NCBI GenBank assembly: GCA_031269645.1
Contig: JAISYW010000082.1
Span: 1 to 7,083 of the forward strand
DNA length: 7,083 bases
DNA from: Holosporaceae bacterium
GTDB taxonomy: Bacteria; Pseudomonadota; Alphaproteobacteria; UBA3830
Reading direction: 5' to 3'
Under the pieces are notes generated by a model, which searched no databases, was not told the origin of the DNA, and saw only the letters and a list, made by a program, of their open reading frames with translations. The position numbers were made by a program, and so were the translations under genes. This document shows positions 1 through 7,083 of this stretch, piece by piece (position 1 is the first letter of the stretch; every line of letters begins with the position of its first letter).

Positions 1-54
1 TTTTGTAAAACCATTCTTACAAAATGCTTCCGAACTACAATGCTCACATAACAT
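1..54 (-). CDS. IS1-like transposase, N-terminal fragment (runs off the left edge)
   Basis: Reading leftwards from an ATG at 54-52, 18 codons remain open to the window edge. They encode MLCEHCSSEAFCKNGFTK. A Cys-x2-Cys-Ser pair followed by a KNG motif is the usual opening of the zinc-finger InsA-type protein of IS1-family (and related) transposases, where it contributes to binding the element ends. The start at 54 is favoured because GGAGAG lies 5 bases upstream, a good Shine-Dalgarno site. An in-frame ATG at 93-91 would add 13 residues but lacks such a site. The start codon sits about 63 bases inside the putative element end at 117, similar to the InsA spacing in IS1. Only this fragment is visible, so intactness and exact family cannot be judged; an IS1595-type or other zinc-ribbon transposase is an alternative. 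Confidence 0.55.
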   Translation of the reverse strand, partial: MLCEHCSSEAFCKNGFTK

Positions 55-96
55 AGCTTCTCTCCATTTCCAACTACTACACTCAGTATACATCTT

Positions 97-117
97 CTAT
101 CCTTATAGGGCAATTCC
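97..117 (-). repeat. Terminal repeat copy of the IS (shared with the two repeats near 6.7-7.0 kb)
   Basis: On the - strand this reads GGAATTGCCC then TATAAGGATAG. It matches the right end of the repeat at 6887-7036 at 19 of 21 positions (there GGGATTGCCC then TATAAAGATAG). It also shares the outer GG-ATTG block and, 13 bases in, the AAAGATAG-like block of the repeat at 6725-6875. Similarity stops beyond about 25 bases, so the IS and the repeats share ends but not interiors. Confidence 0.6.
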
Positions 118-260
118 TAAATTAAATGTATCTATAAAATGGGGAAAATGTATGTTACAATACTACTCGTGGCAGATAATGAGGTGAATCATATAGTGCT
201 CTTCATAAGAGTACGACACTGATCAACGGCACAAGCAAATTTTTCCTTATCATGTTCCTC

Positions 261-288
261 TGCGCCCTTGCTCTGTAGGCAAGGCGCA
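261..288. other. Bulged hairpin, 10-bp stem
   Basis: TGCGCCCTTGC (261-271) pairs with GCAAGGCGCA (279-288), giving ten base pairs with one bulged C and a 7-base loop. The stem is GC-rich inside an AT-rich region, which makes it stand out. No T-run follows on either strand, so it is not a standard intrinsic terminator. It may be part of an old mobile repeat or a structured RNA; the sequence does not decide. Confidence 0.45.
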
Positions 289-452
289 ACATATTAGGCA
301 ATTAAACAGTAAAAATGTACCGATACATGTTGCTAGTACCATTTTCATTTTGTCAACCCCATTAATAAATAGCATTTTGTATCAAAAAACGCAAAACTAT
401 AAATATTTTTCATAAAACTATCAAAAAATTTTTTTTTATTTATATAAATATA

Positions 453-481
453 TTGCGAAACATAAATAAAAAGCATATCTT
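453..481 (+). promoter_or_regulatory. Candidate sigma70-type promoter for the UPRT gene
   Basis: TTGCGA (453-458) and TATCTT (476-481) are separated by 17 bases, each matching the -35 and -10 consensus at 4 of 6 positions. The A/T tract at 424-450 lies directly upstream. The start of transcription would be near 488, giving a very short leader before the ATG at 494 and about 20 bases before the ATG at 509. In such AT-rich DNA a partial match can arise by chance. Confidence 0.25.
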
Positions 482-493
482 TAACAAAAAAGT

Positions 494-1264
494 ATGGTCG
501 AATATACAATGAAAAGAAGTTTAATCCTCGCATTATTGATATGCATCTCATGCACTCAAACTCGGCATAATGATAAATTACAAAACAAAAAAATTGGTAT
601 CGAATCGCGAAATAATAGTAGTCTTGTAGTAGTTAGCCATCCATTGATGCAACATTTCTTGTGTATCCTTAGAAATAGGAATACAAAACCGAGCGATTTT
701 AGGGCGTCTTTAGAAAAAATATCGGAATTCTTGATTATCGAAGCGACTAAAAATTTGCATACGACTGTCGTTGATGTTGAAACGCCAATAGAAAAAACTA
801 TTTGCAAGTGTATCGATCCAAATCAAAAGATCATTATTGCGCCAATTCTAAGAGCTGGTATTGCAATCACATCGGTGGCGGAAAAAATAATTCCGGACGC
901 AGTTATTCAGTTTTTAGGCATGTACAGAAACGAAAAGACGCATGAACCTGTTTGGTATTATAATAAATTACCGGCTACTTTGGATAACCCATCTGATATA
1001 AAAGTTTTCATTTGCGATCCAATGTTGGCTACCGGAGGTAGCGCATATGAAGCGATCAAAATATTTCTTGATAAAGGAATAAAGGAAGAAAATGTTACGT
1101 TTGTATGCGTAATATGCACTCCTGAAGGTTTAGAAAAGCTTTTCCATGCATTCCCAAAAATAACAATTGTGACGGCAAGTTTGGACAGGAAATTAAACGA
1201 ACAAGCTTATATTGTTCCCGGTTTGGGAGACGCCGGCGATAGAATTTTTAATACTGCAAAGTAG
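494..1264 (+). CDS. upp: Uracil phosphoribosyltransferase with signal-peptide-like N-terminus
   Basis: UPRT converts uracil and PRPP to UMP and pyrophosphate in pyrimidine salvage. From HPLMQH (residue 49 on) to the C-terminus the protein is collinear with bacterial UPRTs: ILRAG around residues 118-122, the PRPP-binding loop DPMLATGGSA from Asp175, and the uracil-side loop YIVPGLGDAGD followed by R-I-F near the end. The catalytic domain alone has the normal length of about 208 residues, but about 48 residues precede it. These contain MKRSLILALLICISC, a basic start, a hydrophobic run and cysteines at 17 and 20, as in a secretion signal or lipoprotein signal (the lipobox is imperfect). No ATG, GTG or TTG lies in frame between this segment and the domain, so it is probably translated. 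The ATG at 509 would give a more classical signal (MKR start) than the ATG at 494; neither has a clear ribosome site. The gene stands alone, 300 bases before mreB. Function is secure, location is not. Confidence 0.9.
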   Translation: MVEYTMKRSLILALLICISCTQTRHNDKLQNKKIGIESRNNSSLVVVSHPLMQHFLCILRNRNTKPSDFRASLEKISEFLIIEATKNLHTTVVDVETPIEKTICKCIDPNQKIIIAPILRAGIAITSVAEKIIPDAVIQFLGMYRNEKTHEPVWYYNKLPATLDNPSDIKVFICDPMLATGGSAYEAIKIFLDKGIKEENVTFVCVICTPEGLEKLFHAFPKITIVTASLDRKLNEQAYIVPGLGDAGDRIFNTAK

Positions 1265-1343
1265 GTTGACATGGTATTTGCGTGTTTTTTACGTAACTGT
1301 TCATAAATTCGGGTAAATAGATTTTTCTTATGTTGTGCAAGAG

Positions 1344-1349
1344 TATAAT
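1344..1349 (+). promoter_or_regulatory. Candidate -10 element (TATAAT) for the mre operon
   Basis: The hexamer matches the sigma70 -10 consensus at 6 of 6. The region 16-18 bases upstream (around 1320-1327, A/T only) is a poor -35. If used, transcription would start near 1356 and leave a leader of about 210 bases before mreB. Low certainty because TATAAT is common in AT-rich DNA. Confidence 0.25.
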
Positions 1350-1493
1350 CGGATAAGATTGGAAAGTTAATTGAGCTTATCTTAGAAGCCTTTTACGCAA
1401 AACAAAAGCGCTACTCTAAATCAACTGATATGTTCCATTTATCACTACAACTGCTCGTCAAAAAAATTTAATCCATCACCAGAGGACAAATAC

Positions 1494-2605
<1,112 letters not shown>

Positions 2606-2611
2606 TGAAAA

Positions 2612-3433
2612 ATGCGTGATAATAATGGACAGTTGATAAAAAAATCATCTAATTTTTTTAGACGTTTTAAAAAAAGAAATGTTGTAAGAAAAGTTGTTGT
2701 TTACGCTATGATTTTAGTTTTTCTGCATTCTAACTTTGCGACCAAACTAATTGAAAAATCGAGAACCCATATGATTTTGTTGAAAATTTCTTTAGAGCGT
2801 GTCCAAGATAGAGTTTCGGGATGTTTTACAAATTTTATGTATTTTATATCTCATGATATAGACGGCGTACTGATGGATCTTCATAATGAAAACCTCAAAT
2901 TAAGACAAGAAATCTGTAATCTTAAAAAATTAAAATCCGAAAATGAACAATTGCGTCGTTTGCTGTCAATAAAGCAAACAGTTGCCGGTTCTTTAATTGT
3001 CGCCAAAGTCGTCACTGTTTTTTCAAACGATTTCGCGCGTTCTGCAATTTTAAATGTGGGAACACTCGATGGCGTATCGCAAGACGACGTTGTTAGGGAT
3101 AATAACGGATTAATTGGGCGCGTAATCGAAACTAATGATACATGGAGTAAAGTATTGTTGATTACGGATTCAAATTCCAATATCCCAGTAAAAATCAAAA
3201 ATGTTAATGCAATAGCAAACGGAGATAATTCTAGTAAGCTATTGCTTTCTGCAATTCAAGAAGACGATATATCAATAAAAGACGGAGATTTAGTAGAAAC
3301 TTCAGGATACGGCGGGATATTTGACGAAAAAATTCCTGTCGGAACTGTTTTAGAAAAAACTGGAAAATTATTTGTCGATCCGTTTGTTGATTTTTATTCT
3401 CTAAAATATGTATTCGTTTTTAAAAAACAATAA
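2612..3433 (+). CDS. mreC: Rod shape-determining protein MreC
   Basis: MreC is an inner-membrane protein whose large periplasmic part binds PBP2 and helps switch on the RodA-PBP2 pair. The order of parts matches the family: a basic cytosolic tail (residues 1-27, many Lys/Arg), one membrane helix (about 28-44), a coiled coil with E/K/L heptads (about 85-118, NENLKLRQEICNLKKLKSEN), then the beta-rich MreC domain with ILNVGTLDGVSQDDVV, GLIGRVIE and WSKVLLITDSNSNIPVKI. The length, 273 residues, is normal. It follows mreB by 6 bases with no visible Shine-Dalgarno site, so translational coupling is likely. Its last 26 bases overlap the proposed mreD start. The tail after the second beta-barrel is short but this varies in the family. 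Confidence 0.93.
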   Translation: MRDNNGQLIKKSSNFFRRFKKRNVVRKVVVYAMILVFLHSNFATKLIEKSRTHMILLKISLERVQDRVSGCFTNFMYFISHDIDGVLMDLHNENLKLRQEICNLKKLKSENEQLRRLLSIKQTVAGSLIVAKVVTVFSNDFARSAILNVGTLDGVSQDDVVRDNNGLIGRVIETNDTWSKVLLITDSNSNIPVKIKNVNAIANGDNSSKLLLSAIQEDDISIKDGDLVETSGYGGIFDEKIPVGTVLEKTGKLFVDPFVDFYSLKYVFVFKKQ

Positions 3434-3896
3434 CTTGCAACATTTTAGTTGCTTTCTAACAATATTTTTTTCATTTGTAATATTATTTTTTGTATCTATT
3501 AGTTTTGCAGAATGCCTTTTATATTGTTACATTTTCACTTTGTACGGCGAAAATAGCGCGAAATCTGCAATAATTTTCGCCATATCTTTATTTTTTGATA
3601 TTTATACGGCGCAGTTTATAGGAGTGTCTTTTTTGACTTTTATGGTTATTCCGCTAATAAATAGCGAGTTGAGATCTACATTATTATATGTAAGTGATAT
3701 TTTCAAAATATATTATTTTTTCTTATTACTGTGCTTTTGTAAGTTGGTTTCGTTTGCTGTCGCCATAATATTCAATAAAGGTTTTGATTTCTATGGGCAT
3801 ATATCGCGCGTATTTTTAACGATAGCGGTATTTTGCGTTTATTGTTTCGTAAAAAATATTCTTCCAAAAATGAAACGCTCTTATGCTCGTCGATAA
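3408..3896 (+). CDS. mreD: Rod shape-determining protein MreD
   Basis: MreD is a small polytopic inner-membrane protein that works with MreC to control the RodA-PBP2 synthase. The product has 162 residues, the usual size, and is very hydrophobic, with about five membrane segments (roughly 13-33, 36-48, 52-85 as one or two passes, 100-121, 131-152). The stretch FFDIYTAQFIGVSFLTFMVI corresponds to the family's Asp-containing loop followed by a conserved Gly. The C-terminus is basic (MKRSYARR), as expected for a cytosolic tail. Sequence conservation in MreD is low, so position between mreC and the PBP2 gene is strong support. The ATG at 3408 overlaps mreC by 26 bases and has no ribosome site; a TTG at 3435, just after the mreC stop, is a possible alternative. 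The 3' end overlaps the PBP2 gene by 14 bases. Confidence 0.88.
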   Translation: MYSFLKNNNLQHFSCFLTIFFSFVILFFVSISFAECLLYCYIFTLYGENSAKSAIIFAISLFFDIYTAQFIGVSFLTFMVIPLINSELRSTLLYVSDIFKIYYFFLLLCFCKLVSFAVAIIFNKGFDFYGHISRVFLTIAVFCVYCFVKNILPKMKRSYARR

Positions 3897-5625
3897 TGAT
3901 CTGAGAAAAGATTTAAAGCTCCGAGTAAGAGTTACTTTAATTATAATTTACGTTTTGTATGGAGTATTGCTTGTAAATTTGTTTGTGTTACAAGTTTATC
4001 AAGCGGAAAAATATACTCTGTTATCCGATAAAAATAGAGTTAAACTAGCGCCGATTTTACCAAAACGTGGTCGCATTATAACGTCGGACGGCAAATTCGT
4101 GGCAACTAGCTCCTATAAATATAGATTATTAATGGATCTTTGTGATGAAAAATCTTTTAATGAAGGCATGATTACTATAAACAAGTATCTAGATCTTACG
4201 GACCAAGAAAAACAACGCATTTTAGATTCAAAAAAGAAATCTAGACCATATGTCGTGATAAAAGAAGATCTATCATGGAACGAATATGCAAAGATATCGA
4301 TGATTTTATTCAAATTAAATCACGTATTTATAGAAAATATTTATGTTAGAAATTACTCTATGCCGTTAGAATTCAGCCATATTCTTGGTTATACTTCAAA
4401 AAGCAACAATGATATTCAAATTTTAACAGGAAAATCAGGTATAGAATTTTCCTGCGATGATCGATTGACTGGTAAGACTGGAAATATTCAAACCGAAATA
4501 AATGCTACGGGTAAAAAAATAAGAATTATTAGCAAAACTGAACCAACGAATGGAACTGACGTAGTCATAACAATAAATTCTGGACTTCAAAAATATGTTT
4601 ACGATTTAATTGCGCAGGAAAAAGCTGGCGCTTGTGTTGTTATTGATATGTCAAATGCAGAAATTCTGAGTATGGTATCTGTTCCGGGATTCGATTCAAA
4701 TCTTATATCTGGTGGAATGAGCAAGAATCAATGGAAAAGTATAATCAACAATCCTCTGTTTCCTCTTATGAATCGGGTAGTAAGCTGTACATATCCTCCT
4801 GGTTCTATATTTAAAATAGTCGTTGCTTTTGCCGCTTTAAGTGAAGGAATAATATCTCCGCATTATAGGGTTTTTTGCTCTGGCGGAATTAAACAAGATG
4901 GGCACGTTTTTCATTGCTGGAATCGAAGGGGGCATGGTAGCGTAAATCTATATGATGCAATACGTTTATCGTGCGATTGCTATTTCTTTGAAATATCTAA
5001 ACGGTTAGGAATTAACTCCATCATAAAATATGCTGAAAAATTTGGATTTGGTTCTGAAACTGGTATAGAACTACCAAATGAAAGCGTCGGTCTATTGCCA
5101 ACGAAAGAATGGAAATTTTTGAAATACGGAACCTCGTGGAAAAGGTATGAAACTATGATTACCAGCATAGGTCAGGGAGCTTTTCTATCAACATTAATGC
5201 AGGCCGCAGTCATGATTGGCAGAATATATACTGATAACTACAATTTTTTTCCAACTCTGATAAAAAATGGCCGAAAAAAACTACCTATAGCTCCTATGGA
5301 TCGCACACATTCCGACGTAATAAAAAATGCGCTGTATCAGGTTTGCGCAACCGGAACAGCGTCAGGATCATGTCAGACCGAGTATGGAATATCTGGAAAA
5401 ACAGGATCTTCGCAAGTAAGGAAAATAAAATCCAATGACGTAGGAATTAGTCAAAAAAATTTCGAATGGAAATATAGAGATCATGCTTTCTTTGTCGGCT
5501 CCGCACCACATAACAATCCTCGGTATATTGTCGCTGTTTTTATCGAACATGGAAGAAGCGGAGCTTCTGTTGCCGCTCCAATTGCAAGAAAAATATTCGA
5601 TAAATTAATGGTCGGCAAAATATGA
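3883..5625 (+). CDS. mrdA: Penicillin-binding protein 2 (elongasome peptidoglycan DD-transpeptidase)
   Basis: PBP2 cross-links peptidoglycan stem peptides during side-wall growth, as the class B partner of RodA. The 580-residue protein has a short cytosolic tail, one membrane anchor (about 17-37), then the pedestal domain starting with KNRVKLAPILPKRGRI (Arg62-Gly63 region) and the linker GKSGIEF...LTGKTGNIQTEINATG. The transpeptidase domain carries all three motifs: SIFK (catalytic Ser308, Lys311), SCD (Ser363, Asp365; PBP2 proteins typically have Asp here), and KTGS (506-509, where KTGT is more usual). The C-terminus with VAVFIEHG and AAPIARKIFDKL is family-typical. The ATG at 3883 lies inside the mreD end in another frame and no Shine-Dalgarno site is seen; the next Met is too far inside the protein to keep the anchor. 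It would be a target of mecillinam-type beta-lactams by family. It ends in a 4-base ATGA overlap with rodA. Confidence 0.96.
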   Translation: MLVDNDLRKDLKLRVRVTLIIIYVLYGVLLVNLFVLQVYQAEKYTLLSDKNRVKLAPILPKRGRIITSDGKFVATSSYKYRLLMDLCDEKSFNEGMITINKYLDLTDQEKQRILDSKKKSRPYVVIKEDLSWNEYAKISMILFKLNHVFIENIYVRNYSMPLEFSHILGYTSKSNNDIQILTGKSGIEFSCDDRLTGKTGNIQTEINATGKKIRIISKTEPTNGTDVVITINSGLQKYVYDLIAQEKAGACVVIDMSNAEILSMVSVPGFDSNLISGGMSKNQWKSIINNPLFPLMNRVVSCTYPPGSIFKIVVAFAALSEGIISPHYRVFCSGGIKQDGHVFHCWNRRGHGSVNLYDAIRLSCDCYFFEISKRLGINSIIKYAEKFGFGSETGIELPNESVGLLPTKEWKFLKYGTSWKRYETMITSIGQGAFLSTLMQAAVMIGRIYTDNYNFFPTLIKNGRKKLPIAPMDRTHSDVIKNALYQVCATGTASGSCQTEYGISGKTGSSQVRKIKSNDVGISQKNFEWKYRDHAFFVGSAPHNNPRYIVAVFIEHGRSGASVAAPIARKIFDKLMVGKI

Positions 5626-6719
5626 AAAAAAATGAATTCAAAATTCTGTTTTTCTTAGTATTTGCGTTATTTTTTATAGGATTTTTAGCTCAATATAGCA
5701 CTAATGGAGGATTCAATTGCTCAGTACAAAAACATCTTGCTCATATTTGTATGTGTATAATTGCAATATATTTAACATATATAGTTGATCTTAAATTTTG
5801 GAATAACTACGCTTACCTTTTTTACTCCGTAATATTTATATTCCTTCTCGTCGTTGATATATTGGGGGTTATAAGACTTGGAGCTCAGCGGTGGATTGAT
5901 TTATATTTTTTTACTTTTCAACCATCTGAGTTAATGAAATTAGCCATTGTGTTTTCTTTGGCTAGATATTACTCGATGTTGTCCACAATCGAAATAAAAA
6001 ATATCAGATACCATATATTGCCACTCATTTTAATTTTGCTTCCTGTAATCCTAATACTCAAGCAGCCGGATTTGGGTACAGCTGGTTTGTTGCTTTGCGT
6101 AGGGTTAGGTATGGTATTTTTATCTGGTTTTCATTTGAAAATATTTGGAATAATCATTGGATTCGGAATCGCGCTATGCCCGATATGTTGGTTTTTTCTA
6201 CATGATTATCAAAAGAATCGAATGTTAACTTTTTTCGATCCTAGTAAAGATCCATTGGGTATTGGATATCATATTTTACAATCTAAAATCGCCATCGGAT
6301 CTGGACGTATACTCGGAAAAGGATTTATGCAAGGCAGCCAAAGTAAATTAAATTTTCTTCCGGAAAAAAATACGGATTTTATATTCACCTCTATCGTTGA
6401 AGAAAGTGGATTTTTAGGGGCTTTTTTAATTATTTCTCTTTTTCTATATCTTACTTTTTATTTTTTTTGGGCAGCATCCGAAGTAAGAAATCGATTTGCG
6501 TGTTTAATGTGTCAAGGATTAGGAATTACGCTATTTCTGCAAGTTTTTATAAATACCGCAATGGTAATTGGAATTGTTCCCGTTGTTGGAATACCTCTTC
6601 CATTTTTATCATACGGAGGAACTTCTATGCTTACGTTTGCTATCAGCAGCGGATTAGTTATGTCGGCTTTTGTTAATAGAAAACTTGATGGCACTAAACA
6701 CAGTAGATCGCATTTTTAA
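5622..6719 (+). CDS. rodA: RodA, SEDS-family peptidoglycan glycosyltransferase
   Basis: RodA polymerises lipid II into glycan strands and works in complex with PBP2. The 365-residue, multi-pass protein carries the SEDS signatures: GAQRW (87-91) with FQPSE (99-103), KQPDLGTA from Lys147, the extracellular-loop motif PEKNTDFIFTSIVEE with the putative catalytic Asp252, and GIVPVVGIPLPFLSYGG ending at Gly333. RodA rather than FtsW is indicated by the pairing with PBP2 and the GAQRW-IDL-FQPSE form. It starts in the ATGA overlap with the PBP2 stop, which favours coupled translation and a fixed ratio of the two partners. The protein ends normally after the last membrane segment, and a mobile-type repeat begins only 5 bases after its stop codon. 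It is the last gene of the operon in this window. Confidence 0.95.
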   Translation: MKKNEFKILFFLVFALFFIGFLAQYSTNGGFNCSVQKHLAHICMCIIAIYLTYIVDLKFWNNYAYLFYSVIFIFLLVVDILGVIRLGAQRWIDLYFFTFQPSELMKLAIVFSLARYYSMLSTIEIKNIRYHILPLILILLPVILILKQPDLGTAGLLLCVGLGMVFLSGFHLKIFGIIIGFGIALCPICWFFLHDYQKNRMLTFFDPSKDPLGIGYHILQSKIAIGSGRILGKGFMQGSQSKLNFLPEKNTDFIFTSIVEESGFLGAFLIISLFLYLTFYFFWAASEVRNRFACLMCQGLGITLFLQVFINTAMVIGIVPVVGIPLPFLSYGGTSMLTFAISSGLVMSAFVNRKLDGTKHSRSHF

Positions 6720-6724
6720 CGATC

Positions 6725-6875
6725 GGGATTGTCGACTAAAGATAGGTTGGCTAGAAAAATATATTGATTTTCCAATCTCCTGCTCGAATATATCAAAGCG
6801 ATCGACAAATTTCGCTTTGCTGCTGAAAAATCAACGTGTTGTCCTGAGCTGTACATACCTTTAGTTGTCAATCCA
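6725..6875 (+). repeat. MITE-like imperfect palindromic repeat, copy A (about 151 bp)
   Basis: The left end GGGATTGTCGACTAAAGATA and the reverse complement of the right end TGGATTGACAACTAAAGGTA agree at 17 of 20 positions, so the segment has terminal inverted repeats. In the middle, CAAAGCGA (6794-6801) pairs with TCGCTTTG (6812-6819). The whole segment is homologous to the - strand of copy B. Shared exact blocks, with offsets from the outer end in A and B, are GGGATTG (0/0), AAAGATAG (13/13), TTGATTTTC (39/41), CAAAGCGAT (69/71) and CTGAAAAATCA (98/99). No clear target duplication is visible at its flanks. Open frames inside it have no recognisable protein signature. Confidence 0.65.
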
Positions 6876-6886
6876 CATCCTTTGGC

Positions 6887-7036
6887 GAGATTGCCTAATA
6901 AAAATAGAGTTTATTTATGGATTTACTGATTTTTCAGTTACTATTAAAATTTTGATATCGCTTTGCAGTATTTTCGCCGTATGCCTGAAAATCAAAGGCC
7001 TCGGCCAAACTCTTTCTATCTTTATAGGGCAATCCC
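6887..7036 (-). repeat. MITE-like imperfect palindromic repeat, copy B (about 150 bp, opposite orientation to A)
   Basis: Read from 7036 on the - strand it begins GGGATTGCCC then TATAAAGATAG. The + strand at 6887 begins GAGATTGCCT then AATAAAAATAG, matching that end at about 17 of 21 positions. Its outer right end is also nearly identical to the IS end at 97-117. The interior aligns with copy A block by block. A small hairpin ACTGA-TTTT-TCAGT lies at 6925-6938. Only 11 bases separate A from B. No target duplication is obvious. No protein-coding capacity is recognised, consistent with a non-autonomous element. Confidence 0.65.
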
Positions 7037-7083
7037 GATTTACACCAAGCTTTACATCAAACAATAACTGTGTTCGTTTATTA

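Larger units (their letters stand above)
1..117 (-). mobile_element. Terminal part of an insertion sequence (IS1-like), truncated by window edge
   Basis: The segment combines the start of an InsA-like ORF with, at its outer edge, a sequence found again at the ends of the repeats downstream of rodA. Read on the - strand from 117, it starts GGAATTGCCCTATAAGGATAG. Terminal repeat, about 60 bases of leader and then transposase start is the expected IS layout. The boundary at 117 is inferred from the start of the shared sequence. The other end and any target duplication lie outside the window, so completeness is unknown. Confidence 0.5.
118..493. other. Intergenic region without a recognisable gene
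   Basis: No convincing coding sequence is seen on either strand between the IS end and the UPRT gene. Short open stretches have no start codon with a ribosome site and no recognisable motif. The region holds a bulged hairpin at 261-288. From about 400 it becomes almost pure A/T (A6 followed by T9 around 424-438), which could be an UP-like or bent promoter-upstream segment. The 11-mer TATTAGGCAAT at 292-302 is the reverse complement of part of the left end of the repeat at 6887; that length is expected by chance in this base composition, so it is only weak evidence for a decayed repeat copy here. Confidence 0.6.
6720..7083. other. Gene-free region downstream of rodA, mostly repeats
   Basis: About 300 of these 364 bases are accounted for by repeat copies A and B. 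The remainder is a 5-base gap after rodA, an 11-base spacer (6876-6886) and 47 bases after copy B that show no feature. Short open frames occur (for example a tga-to-tga frame at about 6768-6929) but lack start codons with ribosome sites. No separate hairpin-plus-T-run terminator is seen for the operon, so the palindromic repeat may form the 3' end of the transcript. Confidence 0.55.

Noticed and set aside
345..551. 68-codon open frame on the - strand crossing the upp start
   Set aside because: Composition is Phe/Tyr/Ile/Lys-rich as expected from A/T tracts, it overlaps the upp start and promoter zone, and it has no recognised motif.
1266..1294. TTGACA at 1266-1271 as a full promoter
   Set aside because: The -35 match is perfect, but at 16-18 bases downstream only TTTACG/TTACGT/TACGTA is present, too far from TATAAT to call a promoter.
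1277..1401. TTTGCGT (1277-1283) and ACGCAAA (1395-1401) as a long-range inverted repeat
   Set aside because: Seven bases at about 110 bases distance are expected by chance and do not extend.
2881..3198. 105-codon open frame on the - strand inside mreC
   Set aside because: It lies fully within a well-supported mreC and has no ribosome site or motif.
6467..6676. 69-codon + strand frame inside rodA
   Set aside because: It is a frame-shifted reading of the conserved RodA C-terminal region.
6706..6724. GATCG-CATTTTTAA-CGATC as a rodA terminator
   Set aside because: The stem is only 5 bp, the stop codon is in the loop and no T-run follows the stem.
6670..6864. 64-codon + strand frame starting inside rodA and ending in repeat copy A
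   Set aside because: It begins inside rodA out of frame without a ribosome site and runs into a mobile-type repeat.

Overview
This AT-rich window holds one complete rod-shape (elongasome) operon, mreB-mreC-mreD-mrdA(PBP2)-rodA, all on the + strand. A separate uracil phosphoribosyltransferase gene lies upstream. The gene order and the MreB sequence (for example the [18 protein letters not shown] and [19 protein letters not shown] stretches) fit a Gram-negative proteobacterium. Together with the strong AT bias, the scarcity of Shine-Dalgarno sites and the loose intergenic regions, an alphaproteobacterial intracellular lineage (Rickettsiales/Holosporales-like) is the best guess. That placement is inferred from remembered family sequences, not from a search.

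Layout: 1-117 is the end of an insertion sequence running off the left edge on the - strand, with the start of an IS1-like transposase and its terminal repeat. 118-493 is noncoding, with one strong hairpin and an extremely AT-rich stretch before the next gene. 494-1264 is a UPRT (upp-like) with an unusual signal-peptide/lipoprotein-like N-terminal extension. 1265-1564 is a 300-base intergenic region with candidate promoter elements and a possible 36-codon leader ORF overlapping the mreB start. 1565-6719 is the tightly packed operon: mreB-mreC are 6 bases apart, mreC/mreD, mreD/mrdA and mrdA/rodA overlap. From 6720 to the end there is no gene. Most of that stretch consists of two related, oppositely oriented repeats of about 150 bp (6725-6875 and 6887-7036).

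The five operon genes encode the core machine for lateral wall growth. MreB filaments under the inner membrane organise MreC and MreD, which position and activate the RodA glycosyltransferase and its partner transpeptidase PBP2. All five appear intact with their key motifs.

The main non-genic discovery is a mobile repeat family. The two repeats share ordered blocks at nearly constant spacing, each is an imperfect palindrome, and their ends match the terminal repeat of the IS fragment at the left edge. They look like MITEs (non-autonomous elements) that could be mobilised by that IS1-like transposase. The other notable oddity is the possibly exported UPRT, an enzyme that needs cytosolic PRPP.
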